20,296 bases of DNA from a virus. The stretch is from positions 1 to 20,296 of the IMG/VR virus record IMGVR_UViG_3300033182_000397; one strand, 5' to 3'. The position numbers and the translations under genes were made by a program. Below, in pieces: positions 1 through 7,949 of the stretch. The notes beneath the pieces are model-generated. The model was not told the origin of the DNA and did not search any database. It saw nothing but the letters and a program-made list of their open reading frames with translations. Positions within the stretch are counted from its first letter, which is position 1; each line of letters starts with the position of its first letter.

Positions 1-189
1 ATTACCTATGAAACTAGGGGACCAAAGAATAGTCCATTCGCTAAAGTTGCGGTCAGTGAGAAATCAAGAGGTGGAAGATTGGGTGGTAGACTTGTTAATG
101 ATGCAAAGCTCAATAAACAATTTAAGGGAAGACTTTTCACATTCCTTTATACATATAGAGACAATTATGATCCAGAGATTAAAGTATGA
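1..189 (+). CDS. C-terminal end of an unidentified protein, cut by the left edge
   Basis: An open frame enters at base 1 and ends at the TGA at 187-189, giving 62 visible residues. The piece is basic and rich in Gly and Arg (it contains RGGRLGGRLVND) and ends in an aromatic stretch, FTFLYTYRDNYDPEIKV. The stop overlaps the ATG of the next gene as ATGA, which is the usual layout of translationally coupled phage genes and is the main reason for preferring this frame over an alternative frame with an ATG at position 8. I do not recognise the family. Its place just before small phage genes and gp25 suggests a phage protein, but the function cannot be given. Confidence 0.6.
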   Translation: MTYETRGPKNSPFAKVAVSEKSRGGRLGGRLVNDAKLNKQFKGRLFTFLYTYRDNYDPEIKV

Positions 190-422
190 TTCTGAAAAGA
201 AAATCTATAGTCACACTAAATATACTTTATTGGATGCCTGATTATCAGGACATTCTGCGAGAGTTCATTTGGCAGACGCAGGATGTTAAACCAGACTATC
301 CAAGAGTACACAAGTTTTTAAATTTTTGGCATGAGAATATTGATGCAGTTATATCAGAAGTTCTTTTATGCGATGAGTATGAAACATCATACAGGCCAGT
401 GAAGGAGTTTTATAATGGCTAG
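186..422 (+). CDS. Small conserved-type phage protein, function unknown
   Basis: This 78-residue protein begins at an ATG that overlaps the preceding stop (ATGA at 186-189) and ends 8 bases inside the next gene. It is rich in aromatic residues (ILYWMPDYQ near residue 14, then HKFLNFWHENIDAVISEV) and has no signal peptide or clear membrane segment. From memory, T4-like marine phages carry small proteins with similar ILYWMPD and HKFLN-W motifs near gp25, but I cannot confirm that here and know of no assigned role. The tight overlaps on both sides suggest co-translation with its neighbours. The ribosome binding site is weak, which fits coupling. Confidence 0.7.
   Translation: MILKRKSIVTLNILYWMPDYQDILREFIWQTQDVKPDYPRVHKFLNFWHENIDAVISEVLLCDEYETSYRPVKEFYNG
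402..407 (+). promoter_or_regulatory. Strong ribosome binding site AAGGAG
   Basis: AAGGAG lies 7 bases before the ATG at 415, inside the 3' end of the preceding gene. It fixes the start of the 91-residue gene at 415 even though this overlaps the upstream stop. Confidence 0.75.
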
Positions 423-690
423 AGGTAAGAAGAGTAAGGGTACACATTACGTTTCAAAGGGAGAACGACCAAACGTAAACAAGAAGACATGCAATGCAAT
501 TCGTCTTGATACAACTCCATTGCAAAGACTTCGAAATCAACAGAATGCTTGGTTGAAGGGTAAGAATGTCATGGTGACTATTTCTAATCCAAACGACAAA
601 GAAACAAACAAAAGATTCATTCGGGTGAACGCAAATGACGTTTGGGGTTCACCAAAGAAGTATATTATGAAACAAACTGCGAGTGAGTGA
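415..690 (+). CDS. Small basic phage protein, function unknown
   Basis: This 91-residue, strongly basic protein opens with MARGKKSKGTHYVSKGERPN and contains a central segment, WLKGKNVMVTISNPNDKET, followed by a short basic tail. Lys and Arg are spread along its length, so binding to nucleic acid is possible, but no known domain is visible. I recall proteins with the same MARGKKSKGT-like opening in T4-like cyanophages, annotated only as hypothetical. It overlaps the previous gene by 8 bases and has a near-perfect Shine-Dalgarno sequence. It ends 1 base before the late promoter of the baseplate genes, so it is probably the last gene of its own transcript, although read-through is possible. Confidence 0.75.
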   Translation: MARGKKSKGTHYVSKGERPNVNKKTCNAIRLDTTPLQRLRNQQNAWLKGKNVMVTISNPNDKETNKRFIRVNANDVWGSPKKYIMKQTASE

Positions 691-691
691 G

Positions 692-699
692 TATAAATA
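692..699 (+). promoter_or_regulatory. T4-type late promoter TATAAATA
   Basis: An exact TATAAATA, the sequence recognised by the gp55-type late sigma factor of T4-like phages, lies 19 bases before the gp25 start. AAAAGGA at 705-711 provides the ribosome binding site. It probably drives gp25, gp6 and the gp7-position gene. Confidence 0.85.
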
Positions 700-717
700 A
701 TATAAAAAGGATTACTC

Positions 718-1173
718 ATGGCCCACGGAGCATCTCTAAACACAACTTTTCCTGATGCACAGTCCAAAAATATCAATCTTGATAGGGATGCACAGGTATA
801 CAAAGACCTAGACTTGTTCTTTGGTAAGAAGAGTACATCGAAAGATATCTCAAAGGTAAATGGTATTCAGGCAGTCAAGAGGTCTGTGAGAAATCTTATT
901 CTTACGAACATCTATGAGAAACCCTTTCATCCAGAGATAGGTTCTGGTATTCGTGATCTATTATTCGAACCACTAAGTCCCATCACTGCATTTGTATTAT
1001 CACAGAAGGTTGAAGATGTAATTGAGAACTTTGAACCAAGAGCAAGACTAGTGGGTGTGCGGGCTCTCCCTGACTTGGACCGCAATTCTTATGAAATCAC
1101 CATTGAATTCTATGTACAGAATGCTCCTACAGAATTAGTTGATACCACAGTTCTATTAGAGAGACTACGATAA
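718..1173 (+). CDS. 25: Baseplate wedge subunit gp25
   Basis: This 151-residue protein belongs to the GPW/gp25 family, whose members form the inner part of the baseplate wedge and carry a fold related to a lysozyme-like scaffold without enzymatic use. The family signature EKPFHPEIGSGIRDLLFEP is at residues 67-85, and KRSVRNLILTNIYEKPF leads into it. T4 gp25 is 132 residues, so this one is slightly longer, mainly through an N-terminal extension. In T4 it joins gp6 and gp53 in the wedge core that meets the tail tube. The start is set by AAAAGGA 6 bases upstream. The stop overlaps the ATG of gp6 by one base (TAATG), as expected for coupled partners of one complex. Confidence 0.95.
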   Translation: MAHGASLNTTFPDAQSKNINLDRDAQVYKDLDLFFGKKSTSKDISKVNGIQAVKRSVRNLILTNIYEKPFHPEIGSGIRDLLFEPLSPITAFVLSQKVEDVIENFEPRARLVGVRALPDLDRNSYEITIEFYVQNAPTELVDTTVLLERLR

Positions 1174-3080
1174 TGGCGGCAAATCCAAGACGACTGAATG
1201 TAACAGAGTTGGACTTTGATGATATCAAAGACAATCTAAAAGTATTCCTCAAAGGACAGACAGAGTTTACTGACTACGACTTTGAAGGTTCGGGTATGAA
1301 CATCCTCTTGGATGTTCTTGCATATAACACTCACTATCTTGCGTTCAATGCGAACATGCTTGCAAACGAAATGTTCCTTGACAGTTCTTCTCTGCGTTCA
1401 TCTGTTGTATCCCATGCAAAGACACTTGGATATGTTCCACAGTCTGCAAGAGCCGCAACCGCAACTGTCGAAGTTGCATTGAACACTACAAACGCAACTG
1501 CAACGATGTCTGCTGGAACTGCATTTAATACAACTATTGAAGGTGATGCATACACATTCATTAATCCAACAGAAATTACTGCATCAAATATTGGTAACAG
1601 TATTGTGTTCTCCAATCTTGTTCTTTACGAAGGAACATTTGTTACCACACGATATACTGTAAACACTCAAGACGTTGAGCAGAGATTCTTAATTAATGAC
1701 AACAGAGTAGATACTCGTACACTTACAGTTAAGGTTCAGAACTCTGCATCTGGCTCCACCACAACAACTTATACTCTTGCAACAGATATTGCACAGGTTA
1801 CTGGAAGTAGTAATGTTTACTTCCTACAAGAAGTTGAGATTGGTAAATTTGAAGTATACTTTGGAGATGGTGTTCTTGGTAAAGCATTGTCAGATGACAA
1901 TATTGTGATTCTTCAGTATGTTGTGTCTAACAAAGAGGACGGCAACGACGCTTCAGTATTTACTTCTGCTGGTGCAATTGATGGTGTCACAAATGTATCT
2001 GTTACAACAATTCAAAATTCTATCGGTGGTTCAGAAGCAGAATCAATTGAATCTATCAAACTCAATGCACCTTTGGATTATGCTTCACAGGGTAGAGCTG
2101 TAACTAGTGAGGATTACAAGACTCTCGTAAGACAACTCTTTGCACAGACTCAAGCAGTTGCAGTATTTGGTGGTGAGTCTGGTTCTTTCGATACAAGTGT
2201 TGGTGTAACTTCTACACCAGAGTATGGTAAGGTGTTTATTAGTATTAAATCTACTACAGGTCAAAATCTTACTGAGACACAGAAAGAAAATTTGAAGACA
2301 AACTTACAACAGTATACGGTTGCCTCTATTACTCCTGTAATCGTTGATCCAGAGACACTCTTCCTTATACTTCAGTCAAATGTCAAGTTCAATCCAAACG
2401 CAACAACAAAGGGTGAGGCAACTATCGAATCTAATGTTCGTAGTACAATTACAAATTATAACACAGACAATCTGAATACCTTTAATGGTTTGTTTAGACA
2501 CTCAAAGTTGACGGGGTTGATTGATGATACAGATACATCAATTACTGGTAACTCATTGAATGTTACTCTGGCAAAATACTTTACTCCAACTTTAGCAGAA
2601 TCAAAATCCTATACCGTTTATTATAACAATAAGTTGTTTCATCCCCACGCTGGACATAATGGTGCAAATGGTGGTATAGTTGCATCAACAGGATTTGGTA
2701 TTGTTGGTCAAGGAACCACAGAATTTTTCTTTGATGATGATGGAAATGGTAACATTAGAGTTTACTATCTTGTTGCTGGAGTAAGAACATATCTCGATTC
2801 TACGGCGGGAACAATTGATTACACGAGTGGTATTATCTCTATTAATTCAATTTCTATTAATAGTGTTTCTAATGTTGATGGGGCATCTTCTACACAAATT
2901 CGTATTACTGTCACACCAGACTCACTTGATATTGTTCCAAAGAGAAATCAGTTACTTGAGATTGATTTGGTGAATACTACTGTGACTGCATCTGTTGATA
3001 CAGTTGCTCAAGGTAATGACTCAGGTAATACTTTATTCACAACAACATCTAGTGTAACTACACCATCGAGTTTTAACTAA
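1173..3080 (+). CDS. 6: Baseplate wedge subunit gp6
   Basis: This 635-residue protein matches the T4 gp6 / baseplate J-like family, which forms the ring that holds the wedges together and transmits the baseplate's conformational change. T4 gp6 is 660 residues. Visible landmarks are the N-terminal segment with FEGSGMNILLDVLAYNTHYL (residues 37-56), then NMLANEMFLDSSSLRSSVVS and the GYVPQSA turn near residue 87. In the middle are FEVYFGDGVLGKAL and the YASQGRAVTSEDYKTLVRQ region typical of this family, followed by EYGKVFISIK. The C-terminal 130 residues are Ser/Thr/Asn-rich beta structure. It overlaps gp25 and the next gene by one base each (TAATG junctions), in the order 25-6 found in T4. Confidence 0.95.
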   Translation: MAANPRRLNVTELDFDDIKDNLKVFLKGQTEFTDYDFEGSGMNILLDVLAYNTHYLAFNANMLANEMFLDSSSLRSSVVSHAKTLGYVPQSARAATATVEVALNTTNATATMSAGTAFNTTIEGDAYTFINPTEITASNIGNSIVFSNLVLYEGTFVTTRYTVNTQDVEQRFLINDNRVDTRTLTVKVQNSASGSTTTTYTLATDIAQVTGSSNVYFLQEVEIGKFEVYFGDGVLGKALSDDNIVILQYVVSNKEDGNDASVFTSAGAIDGVTNVSVTTIQNSIGGSEAESIESIKLNAPLDYASQGRAVTSEDYKTLVRQLFAQTQAVAVFGGESGSFDTSVGVTSTPEYGKVFISIKSTTGQNLTETQKENLKTNLQQYTVASITPVIVDPETLFLILQSNVKFNPNATTKGEATIESNVRSTITNYNTDNLNTFNGLFRHSKLTGLIDDTDTSITGNSLNVTLAKYFTPTLAESKSYTVYYNNKLFHPHAGHNGANGGIVASTGFGIVGQGTTEFFFDDDGNGNIRVYYLVAGVRTYLDSTAGTIDYTSGIISINSISINSVSNVDGASSTQIRITVTPDSLDIVPKRNQLLEIDLVNTTVTASVDTVAQGNDSGNTLFTTTSSVTTPSSFN

Positions 3081-6000
3081 TGGCACCTTTTGACGGCAGA
3101 TATTCACCAGACCTAATTAACAAGGTCAGCACACAGATTGATGGTCAACTTCCCGACTTTGTGGCAGATGACCATCCTGTATTTTCGTCCTTTCTTCAAA
3201 GTTACTACAAGTATCTGGAGTCTGGTGAACTCGTCGTCTCTGCAACAATTGATAATCTACTTCTTGAGGTAGAGACAACCACTCGACTTCTTGATGAGAA
3301 TGCAGACCGTATCGTTCTAGAAAAAGGAACTGGTACTACAGGTAAGTTTGTTGTTGGTGAAACTATTACTGGGTCTACTTCTAAAGCTACTGCCGAGGTT
3401 CTTGTTGATGACTTGGGTAATAATGAAAGACCAAGACTATTCATCACATCTCAACAACAGTTTGTAACTGGTGAGACAATCACTGGTGCAACCTCTGGTG
3501 CAACTGGCACAGTAACAAGTTATCGTGCAAGTCCTGTGCAGAACATTCAACAACTTCTTGCATATGCAGATGTTGACAATACTATCTACGACTTCTTAGA
3601 GGAGTTTCGTAAGTCATTCATGAATGCAATTCCAAGTAGTCTTGCTACTGGATTGGACAAAAGAAATCTTATTAAGAATATTCGCGAACTCTATCGTAGG
3701 AAGGGAACTCAAGAAGGTATCAAACTTTTCATTCGTATTCTTCTTGACGAAGATGCCGAGGTATTTTATCCCAACACAAGAATGCTTCGTGTGTCTGGTG
3801 GTGATTGGGATAAACCAACAATTATTTGTGCAAGTCCAATTGGGAATCCAATTCACGGTGAACTAGAAGGACAAACGATTACTGGACAAACATCTGGTGC
3901 AACTGCAAGAGTTGAGTCTTGTGCAACGTTTGTTGATCCAACGGACTCTGCTACAATTGTAGAAATTACTGTTGGTGATATTAACGGGACATTTACAAAG
4001 GATGAAGAGATACATGGTGTCTCTGGTGTTGTTGATGTTGTCTACAAGTATAACATACGACAAATTGTAAGTTCTGCAACAGTCTCTAATGAAGGTATTC
4101 TTTATTCCACCAATGATGTAATTGATGTTGAGACAGACACAGTAATCGGTAGCGGTGATATTGATGCTGTTGTGGGTCGAGTTGAAACTGGTTCTGTTAG
4201 TGGTGTTGAGGTAGATGATGCGGGTACAGATTACGAGCTTGGTGATGTTCTAACATTTACAGACAATTCAAATCAATCTGGACTTACTCAATCTGCTACC
4301 GCTCGTGTCGCAGTTATTCATGGTTCTATTCTACTTGAGGATGGTGAGACACTTCTTCAAGAAGGTGCAACCAATAGAGAGGTTGAGTATTTCAATATCG
4401 TACAAGAGGATGGTGGAGAACTATTCTTTGAGTCTGGTAATGCCGCAGTAGAAGTTGGTGGTATTAACACAGAGGCAGAACTTGGTAACAGAATTCAAGC
4501 AGAGGCATCTATCTTCGAAGAAAGAGTCGATGTATCAAAAAGAGACGATGATACGTTTATTCTGGAGTCTGGTTCTGGTGATATCACAAAAGTATTCCTA
4601 CAGGACGGTGGATTTGGATATTCCAAACTTCCTACTATCACGATTACTTCAAAATTTGGTAGTGGTGCAAAACTTCTTGCGACAACAAGTGACATTGGTA
4701 GAATCGAAGATGTAAATCTAAGAACAGTTGGGTTTGATTATCAGGCTGCGCCCGCTGCTGAGTTTCGTGCAAACTTTGTCGTTAAGGATATAAGTGGAAC
4801 CTTTAATGTTGGAGATGCCCTAACAAGTCATGTTGGAACAGTTCGTGCATATGAGACAGGAACACAAGTTCTAACAGTTTCATTCTCTGATATCGAAAGA
4901 ATTGTCAGTGAAGACGGAACCTTTGACAATATCGTTCTTGATGGTACAGACCCAACAGGCACTTACGATACTGGTGATTATCTTGTATATGAAGATGCAA
5001 TTGATTTCTCTGGTAAAGATGTTTCTATTACAACTGCATCAGCCAGTGCAACGATTGTAAACGCAGACATTGCAAAGGGAACTCTTAGCGTAGGAATGAC
5101 TGCCGACAGATTTGGTCGATATCCAAATATCGAAAGTCTTATCGGTGAAGACCTTATTCGTATTCAAGATTCTTACTATTATCAACAGTTCTCATACGAG
5201 GTTCAAACTGCATCTGGTTCTGGTTCATATTTAAACCCATTGAAAAAATCTGTGCATCCATCTGGATTTAATGTATTCAGTAAGGTTAAAACATCTACAT
5301 CTGTTTATGCTGGTATCTCAACACCAACTGGTGCAACACTTGGTGACGAGTATGTTGCAGATACAAATACCTTCAGCCCAATTCTCGCATCCACATTCGA
5401 AGTTCTCTTTGATGAGGTCAAAAGAAGAAGACATCAAGTATTTGAGAATCCAGCATATCATATTGCTATGGAAGATTCCGTTGGTGGTTTCTTACATGGA
5501 GAAGATGGTGAAATAATTGTCCAAGAGGAAAAGGAAACTTATTCCACAGACACCTACGACCTTAGAGTCATTAAGAAAACTGAAGTTAAGGTTGATGTAA
5601 AACCAGTTCGCACCACAGACAATGCAAATGGTATTGCGTTTGTCGGCAATGTAACTCAAAAGAGTACTCTTGGTGATACACTAGCTCTGGAGTTGGGTCA
5701 AACCGTTGGTGTTCAAGGTATGATTGGCGACCTTCTTCTTGACAATACATCAGATACACTTACTGATCAAGATGCTGGAGATAGAATACTTTTAGAAACT
5801 GTTGAAGATGTTAATAATGGACAAGGTGTTTCATTTAATGATTACGGAAGATATGAAGCTTACACTCCAAAAGAAATAACTACTGCTGATGCATTAAATA
5901 TTTCTGATGACTTCAATAGCACTGGTATTTTAACAGAACAAAGTTCTCCCGGCACCATTATGCAAGAAGACGGTACGACAGTATCTTCTACACATGGTGA

Positions 6001-6415
6001 TGAAATTCTTCTAGAGTCGGGAACTGGTTTAACAATTGGTGGAAGTTTAATTCTTGAAAGTGAAGTAATTGCACTTGAAGATGAAACTTCTGTTGGTAAA
6101 ACCCCACCAGAGGTATTTACTAGTCAGTCGGCTATTCCAAGATTTACTCGTTCTGCTGAGGTATATGTTTCACAAATTGGTAGGTTGTATTACGAATCAG
6201 AAATTGACCAAGGTGATACACAGATTCAATATGAGACTGCAACCACAGATTTGGCTGGTGTAAATATCGGTGGAAATAATATTCTTCTTGAGTCTGGAAC
6301 GAAAGAGTCGTTCCTTGAGACAATTTATTTCGACGGATTGTTCAGAGGATTTAGTGCAACTGTTGAAGGATTTGATACTACAGAACACACATTTGATATG
6401 ACGACACCACAATAG
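3080..6415 (+). CDS. Large baseplate wedge protein in the gp7 position
   Basis: This 1111-residue protein starts with SPDLINKVSTQIDGQLPDF and has a conserved-looking region at about residues 176-245 (FRKSFMNAIPSSLATGLDKR, KNIRELYRRKGTQEGIKLF, then VSGGDWDKP). In T4 the gene after 6 is 7, whose product is 1032 residues. Position and size therefore suggest the gp7 role (wedge arm nucleation with gp10 and gp8), but I cannot show sequence homology to T4 gp7. The rest is built of beta-type repeats: three copies of a GxTITGxTSGAT motif between residues 93 and 278, GGxGY-type segments, and many ILLESG/LLEDG units from residue 415 to the end. It overlaps gp6 by one base. A virion structural role is fairly safe; the exact name is not. 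Confidence 0.8.
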   Translation: MAPFDGRYSPDLINKVSTQIDGQLPDFVADDHPVFSSFLQSYYKYLESGELVVSATIDNLLLEVETTTRLLDENADRIVLEKGTGTTGKFVVGETITGSTSKATAEVLVDDLGNNERPRLFITSQQQFVTGETITGATSGATGTVTSYRASPVQNIQQLLAYADVDNTIYDFLEEFRKSFMNAIPSSLATGLDKRNLIKNIRELYRRKGTQEGIKLFIRILLDEDAEVFYPNTRMLRVSGGDWDKPTIICASPIGNPIHGELEGQTITGQTSGATARVESCATFVDPTDSATIVEITVGDINGTFTKDEEIHGVSGVVDVVYKYNIRQIVSSATVSNEGILYSTNDVIDVETDTVIGSGDIDAVVGRVETGSVSGVEVDDAGTDYELGDVLTFTDNSNQSGLTQSATARVAVIHGSILLEDGETLLQEGATNREVEYFNIVQEDGGELFFESGNAAVEVGGINTEAELGNRIQAEASIFEERVDVSKRDDDTFILESGSGDITKVFLQDGGFGYSKLPTITITSKFGSGAKLLATTSDIGRIEDVNLRTVGFDYQAAPAAEFRANFVVKDISGTFNVGDALTSHVGTVRAYETGTQVLTVSFSDIERIVSEDGTFDNIVLDGTDPTGTYDTGDYLVYEDAIDFSGKDVSITTASASATIVNADIAKGTLSVGMTADRFGRYPNIESLIGEDLIRIQDSYYYQQFSYEVQTASGSGSYLNPLKKSVHPSGFNVFSKVKTSTSVYAGISTPTGATLGDEYVADTNTFSPILASTFEVLFDEVKRRRHQVFENPAYHIAMEDSVGGFLHGEDGEIIVQEEKETYSTDTYDLRVIKKTEVKVDVKPVRTTDNANGIAFVGNVTQKSTLGDTLALELGQTVGVQGMIGDLLLDNTSDTLTDQDAGDRILLETVEDVNNGQGVSFNDYGRYEAYTPKEITTADALNISDDFNSTGILTEQSSPGTIMQEDGTTVSSTHGDEILLESGTGLTIGGSLILESEVIALEDETSVGKTPPEVFTSQSAIPRFTRSAEVYVSQIGRLYYESEIDQGDTQIQYETATTDLAGVNIGGNNILLESGTKESFLETIYFDGLFRGFSATVEGFDTTEHTFDMTTPQ
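3356..3514 (+). repeat. Two copies of the GETITGxTSxAT motif
   Basis: Residues 93-107 (GETITGSTSKATAEV) and 131-145 (GETITGATSGATGTV) of the gp7-position protein are near-identical units 38 residues apart. The same motif recurs later in this protein, in gp8 and in the 2323-residue protein. Confidence 0.8.
3869..3913 (+). repeat. Third copy of the TITGxTSGAT motif
   Basis: Residues 264-278 (GQTITGQTSGATARV) repeat the unit seen at 3356-3514. The copy follows a separate, more conserved-looking part of the protein, so the motif behaves as a dispersed module rather than a simple tandem array. Confidence 0.8.
4322..4438 (+). repeat. First cluster of ILLEDG / LFFESG repeats
   Basis: Within about 39 residues of the gp7-position protein stand SILLEDGETLLQEG, NIVQEDG and ELFFESG. 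Each is a short hydrophobic strand followed by Glu-Ser/Asp-Gly. The pattern looks like short beta strands with acidic turns, as in beta-helical or beta-prism stacks. That structural reading is inference. Confidence 0.65.
5927..6088 (+). repeat. Second cluster of LESG / QEDG repeats
   Basis: Residues 950-1003 of the gp7-position protein contain ILTEQSS, IMQEDG, EILLESGTGL, SLILESE and IALEDET in close succession. A final unit, ILLESGT, lies at 6281-6301. The units match the cluster at 4322-4438. Confidence 0.65.
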
Positions 6416-6420
6416 TTTGT

Positions 6421-6428
6421 TATAAATA
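6421..6428 (+). promoter_or_regulatory. T4-type late promoter TATAAATA
   Basis: An exact TATAAATA lies 21 bases before the ATG at 6450 in the 34-base gap after the gp7-position gene. The Shine-Dalgarno GAAGGAA is at 6437-6443. This leader closely resembles the one before gp8 (7919-7949). Confidence 0.85.
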
Positions 6429-6449
6429 ATAATAACGAAGGAATAACAA

Positions 6450-7904
6450 ATGGCAAAACAATCAATTGGTATAGGTTCTACCGCTGATGATGGTACAGGT
6501 GATACCATTCGTGATGGTGGTGACAAAATTAATGATAATTTTGATGAGATTTACACTCTTCTAGGTACTGGAACAGCACTAACTTCTGGTATTAGTGCAA
6601 CCTCTTCTGTCGTAACCCTTGCTGGTCCTACTGTTACTGGCGTTGCTTCTTTTGCCGCTGGTTCTGCTGGCGCACCTTCAATTACAAAAACTGGAGATAC
6701 AAATACAGGTATCTTCTTTAGTGCCGCAGATGAGGTTGCGATTACCACGGCAGGAACACAAAGACTAAAGGTAGATAATTCTAATACGACTTTTGCTGGT
6801 AACGTTCTAATTCCAGACGCAGGGACAATCGGCTCTGCTTCTTCGACATCCGCAATGACAATTGCATCTACTGGTATTGTTACATTTGCTGATGATATCG
6901 TCATAAAGGATGTTGGTACTATTGGTTCTTCAACCACTCCAGGCGCAATTACGGTTGCTGCAAATGGTGATGTTACATTCTCTGGTTCACCAACATTCCC
7001 AGATGGTTCCATTAATCTTGCTGACTTGGATATTGATGGTGCAACAGATATCGGTGCAGACCTTGTTGACGCAGATTTGTTTATTGTCGATGATGGTGCT
7101 GGTGGAACAAACAGAAAAGTTGCTGCCTCAAGACTGAAGACCTATATTGGTTCTGGTGCTCCTAGAGGATATCTCTCTGGAATGGGGATGAGTAATGATA
7201 CTGATACTGACCATGATATTTTGGTGGATGTTGGTGTAGTAAGAGATGCAGCGGATGCAGTGAATATTGAGTTAACCTCTGCAATCACAAAACAGATTGA
7301 TGCGTCTTGGGCATCTGGTGATGATGCTGGTGGTCTTTCTTCAAGTCTAACACTTTCTGCTGATACATGGTATCACGTTCATGCAATCATCGTAAGTGGT
7401 TCAGCAGACATTGGTTTTGATACTAGTGTAACCGCAGCAAACTTGGTTGCAGACCATAGTGCGACCGCATACAGACGTATTGGTTCAGTTCTAACTGACA
7501 GTTCATCAAACATTATAAACTTTACACAATTCCAGAACGAGTTCATTTATGATACTCAAATAACAAATGTAAATGGAAGCTCACTTGGAAGTTCTAGAGT
7601 TCTACAAACAGTTAGCGCACCACTTGGTGTTGAAACCAGAGCTATACTTGGTATAGTAGTAGTAATCTCGGGAAGTAATGCGTCAGTTAGTTTTACTGTT
7701 ACGCACCCAAATGTAACAGACGCTGCTGCATCTACTGGTATTGCTAACAACGCTGGTGAGAATAGTAGTAACCTTAATGGTACATGGGCTGCTGGCACAC
7801 ATATAGTTAGAACCAATACATCAAGTCAGGTAGCATTTAGACAAACTGGTGGTACAACTTATATAAACACTAATGGTTATTATGATGACAGAGGACAATA
7901 CTAA
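6450..7904 (+). CDS. Tail-fibre-like virion protein with N-terminal attachment module
   Basis: This 484-residue protein begins with GTGDTIRDGGDKINDNFDEI (residues 15-34), a module I know from the N-termini of many T4-like marine phage structural proteins and which probably anchors the protein to the virion. Residues 40-200 are low-complexity beta repeats, including two units of the form GTIGSxST...TIAxxGxVTF at residues 125-149 and 156-180. The C-terminal part contains DTWYHVHAIIVSG and YRRIGSVLTDSSSNIINF (from residue 341), a pattern seen in the C-terminal halves of phage tail-fibre and receptor-contact proteins. It has its own late promoter and ribosome binding site and sits between the gp7-position gene and gp8, where T4 has no gene. 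Its function as a host-contact fibre is inferred. Confidence 0.8.
   Translation: MAKQSIGIGSTADDGTGDTIRDGGDKINDNFDEIYTLLGTGTALTSGISATSSVVTLAGPTVTGVASFAAGSAGAPSITKTGDTNTGIFFSAADEVAITTAGTQRLKVDNSNTTFAGNVLIPDAGTIGSASSTSAMTIASTGIVTFADDIVIKDVGTIGSSTTPGAITVAANGDVTFSGSPTFPDGSINLADLDIDGATDIGADLVDADLFIVDDGAGGTNRKVAASRLKTYIGSGAPRGYLSGMGMSNDTDTDHDILVDVGVVRDAADAVNIELTSAITKQIDASWASGDDAGGLSSSLTLSADTWYHVHAIIVSGSADIGFDTSVTAANLVADHSATAYRRIGSVLTDSSSNIINFTQFQNEFIYDTQITNVNGSSLGSSRVLQTVSAPLGVETRAILGIVVVISGSNASVSFTVTHPNVTDAAASTGIANNAGENSSNLNGTWAAGTHIVRTNTSSQVAFRQTGGTTYINTNGYYDDRGQY
6822..6989 (+). repeat. Two GTIGS beta-repeat units
   Basis: Residues 125-149 and 156-180 of the fibre-like protein share the pattern GTIGS followed by a Ser/Thr-rich stretch, then (M/I)TxAxxGxVTF. 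The third relative, GTIGPATTTNALTFASNG, lies in the separate protein encoded at 16646-17551 (bases 17396-17470). Confidence 0.75.
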
Positions 7905-7918
7905 TTAGTAGAATGACT

Positions 7919-7926
7919 TATAAATA
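7919..7926 (+). promoter_or_regulatory. T4-type late promoter TATAAATA
   Basis: An exact TATAAATA lies 23 bases before the gp8 start, with AAAGGAA at 7937-7943 as ribosome binding site. By eye it is the last exact late motif in the window, so it probably serves gp8 and all tightly packed genes after it. Confidence 0.85.
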
Positions 7927-7949
7927 AAGATAGGTTAAAGGAACAACAA

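Noticed and set aside
8-241. A 77-codon + frame starting at ATG 8
   Set aside because: It overlaps both the open frame entering at base 1 and the gene starting at 186. The base-1 frame has a stop that couples to the ATG at 186, which is the better layout.
3080-6415. Naming this gene firmly as 7
   Set aside because: Position and length fit T4 gp7, but I see no sequence motif that proves it, so the symbol was left blank.
6551-7012. Minus-strand frame of 153 codons opposite the fibre-like gene
   Set aside because: It is the reverse shadow of beta repeats, with no ribosome binding site or promoter and no recognisable domain.
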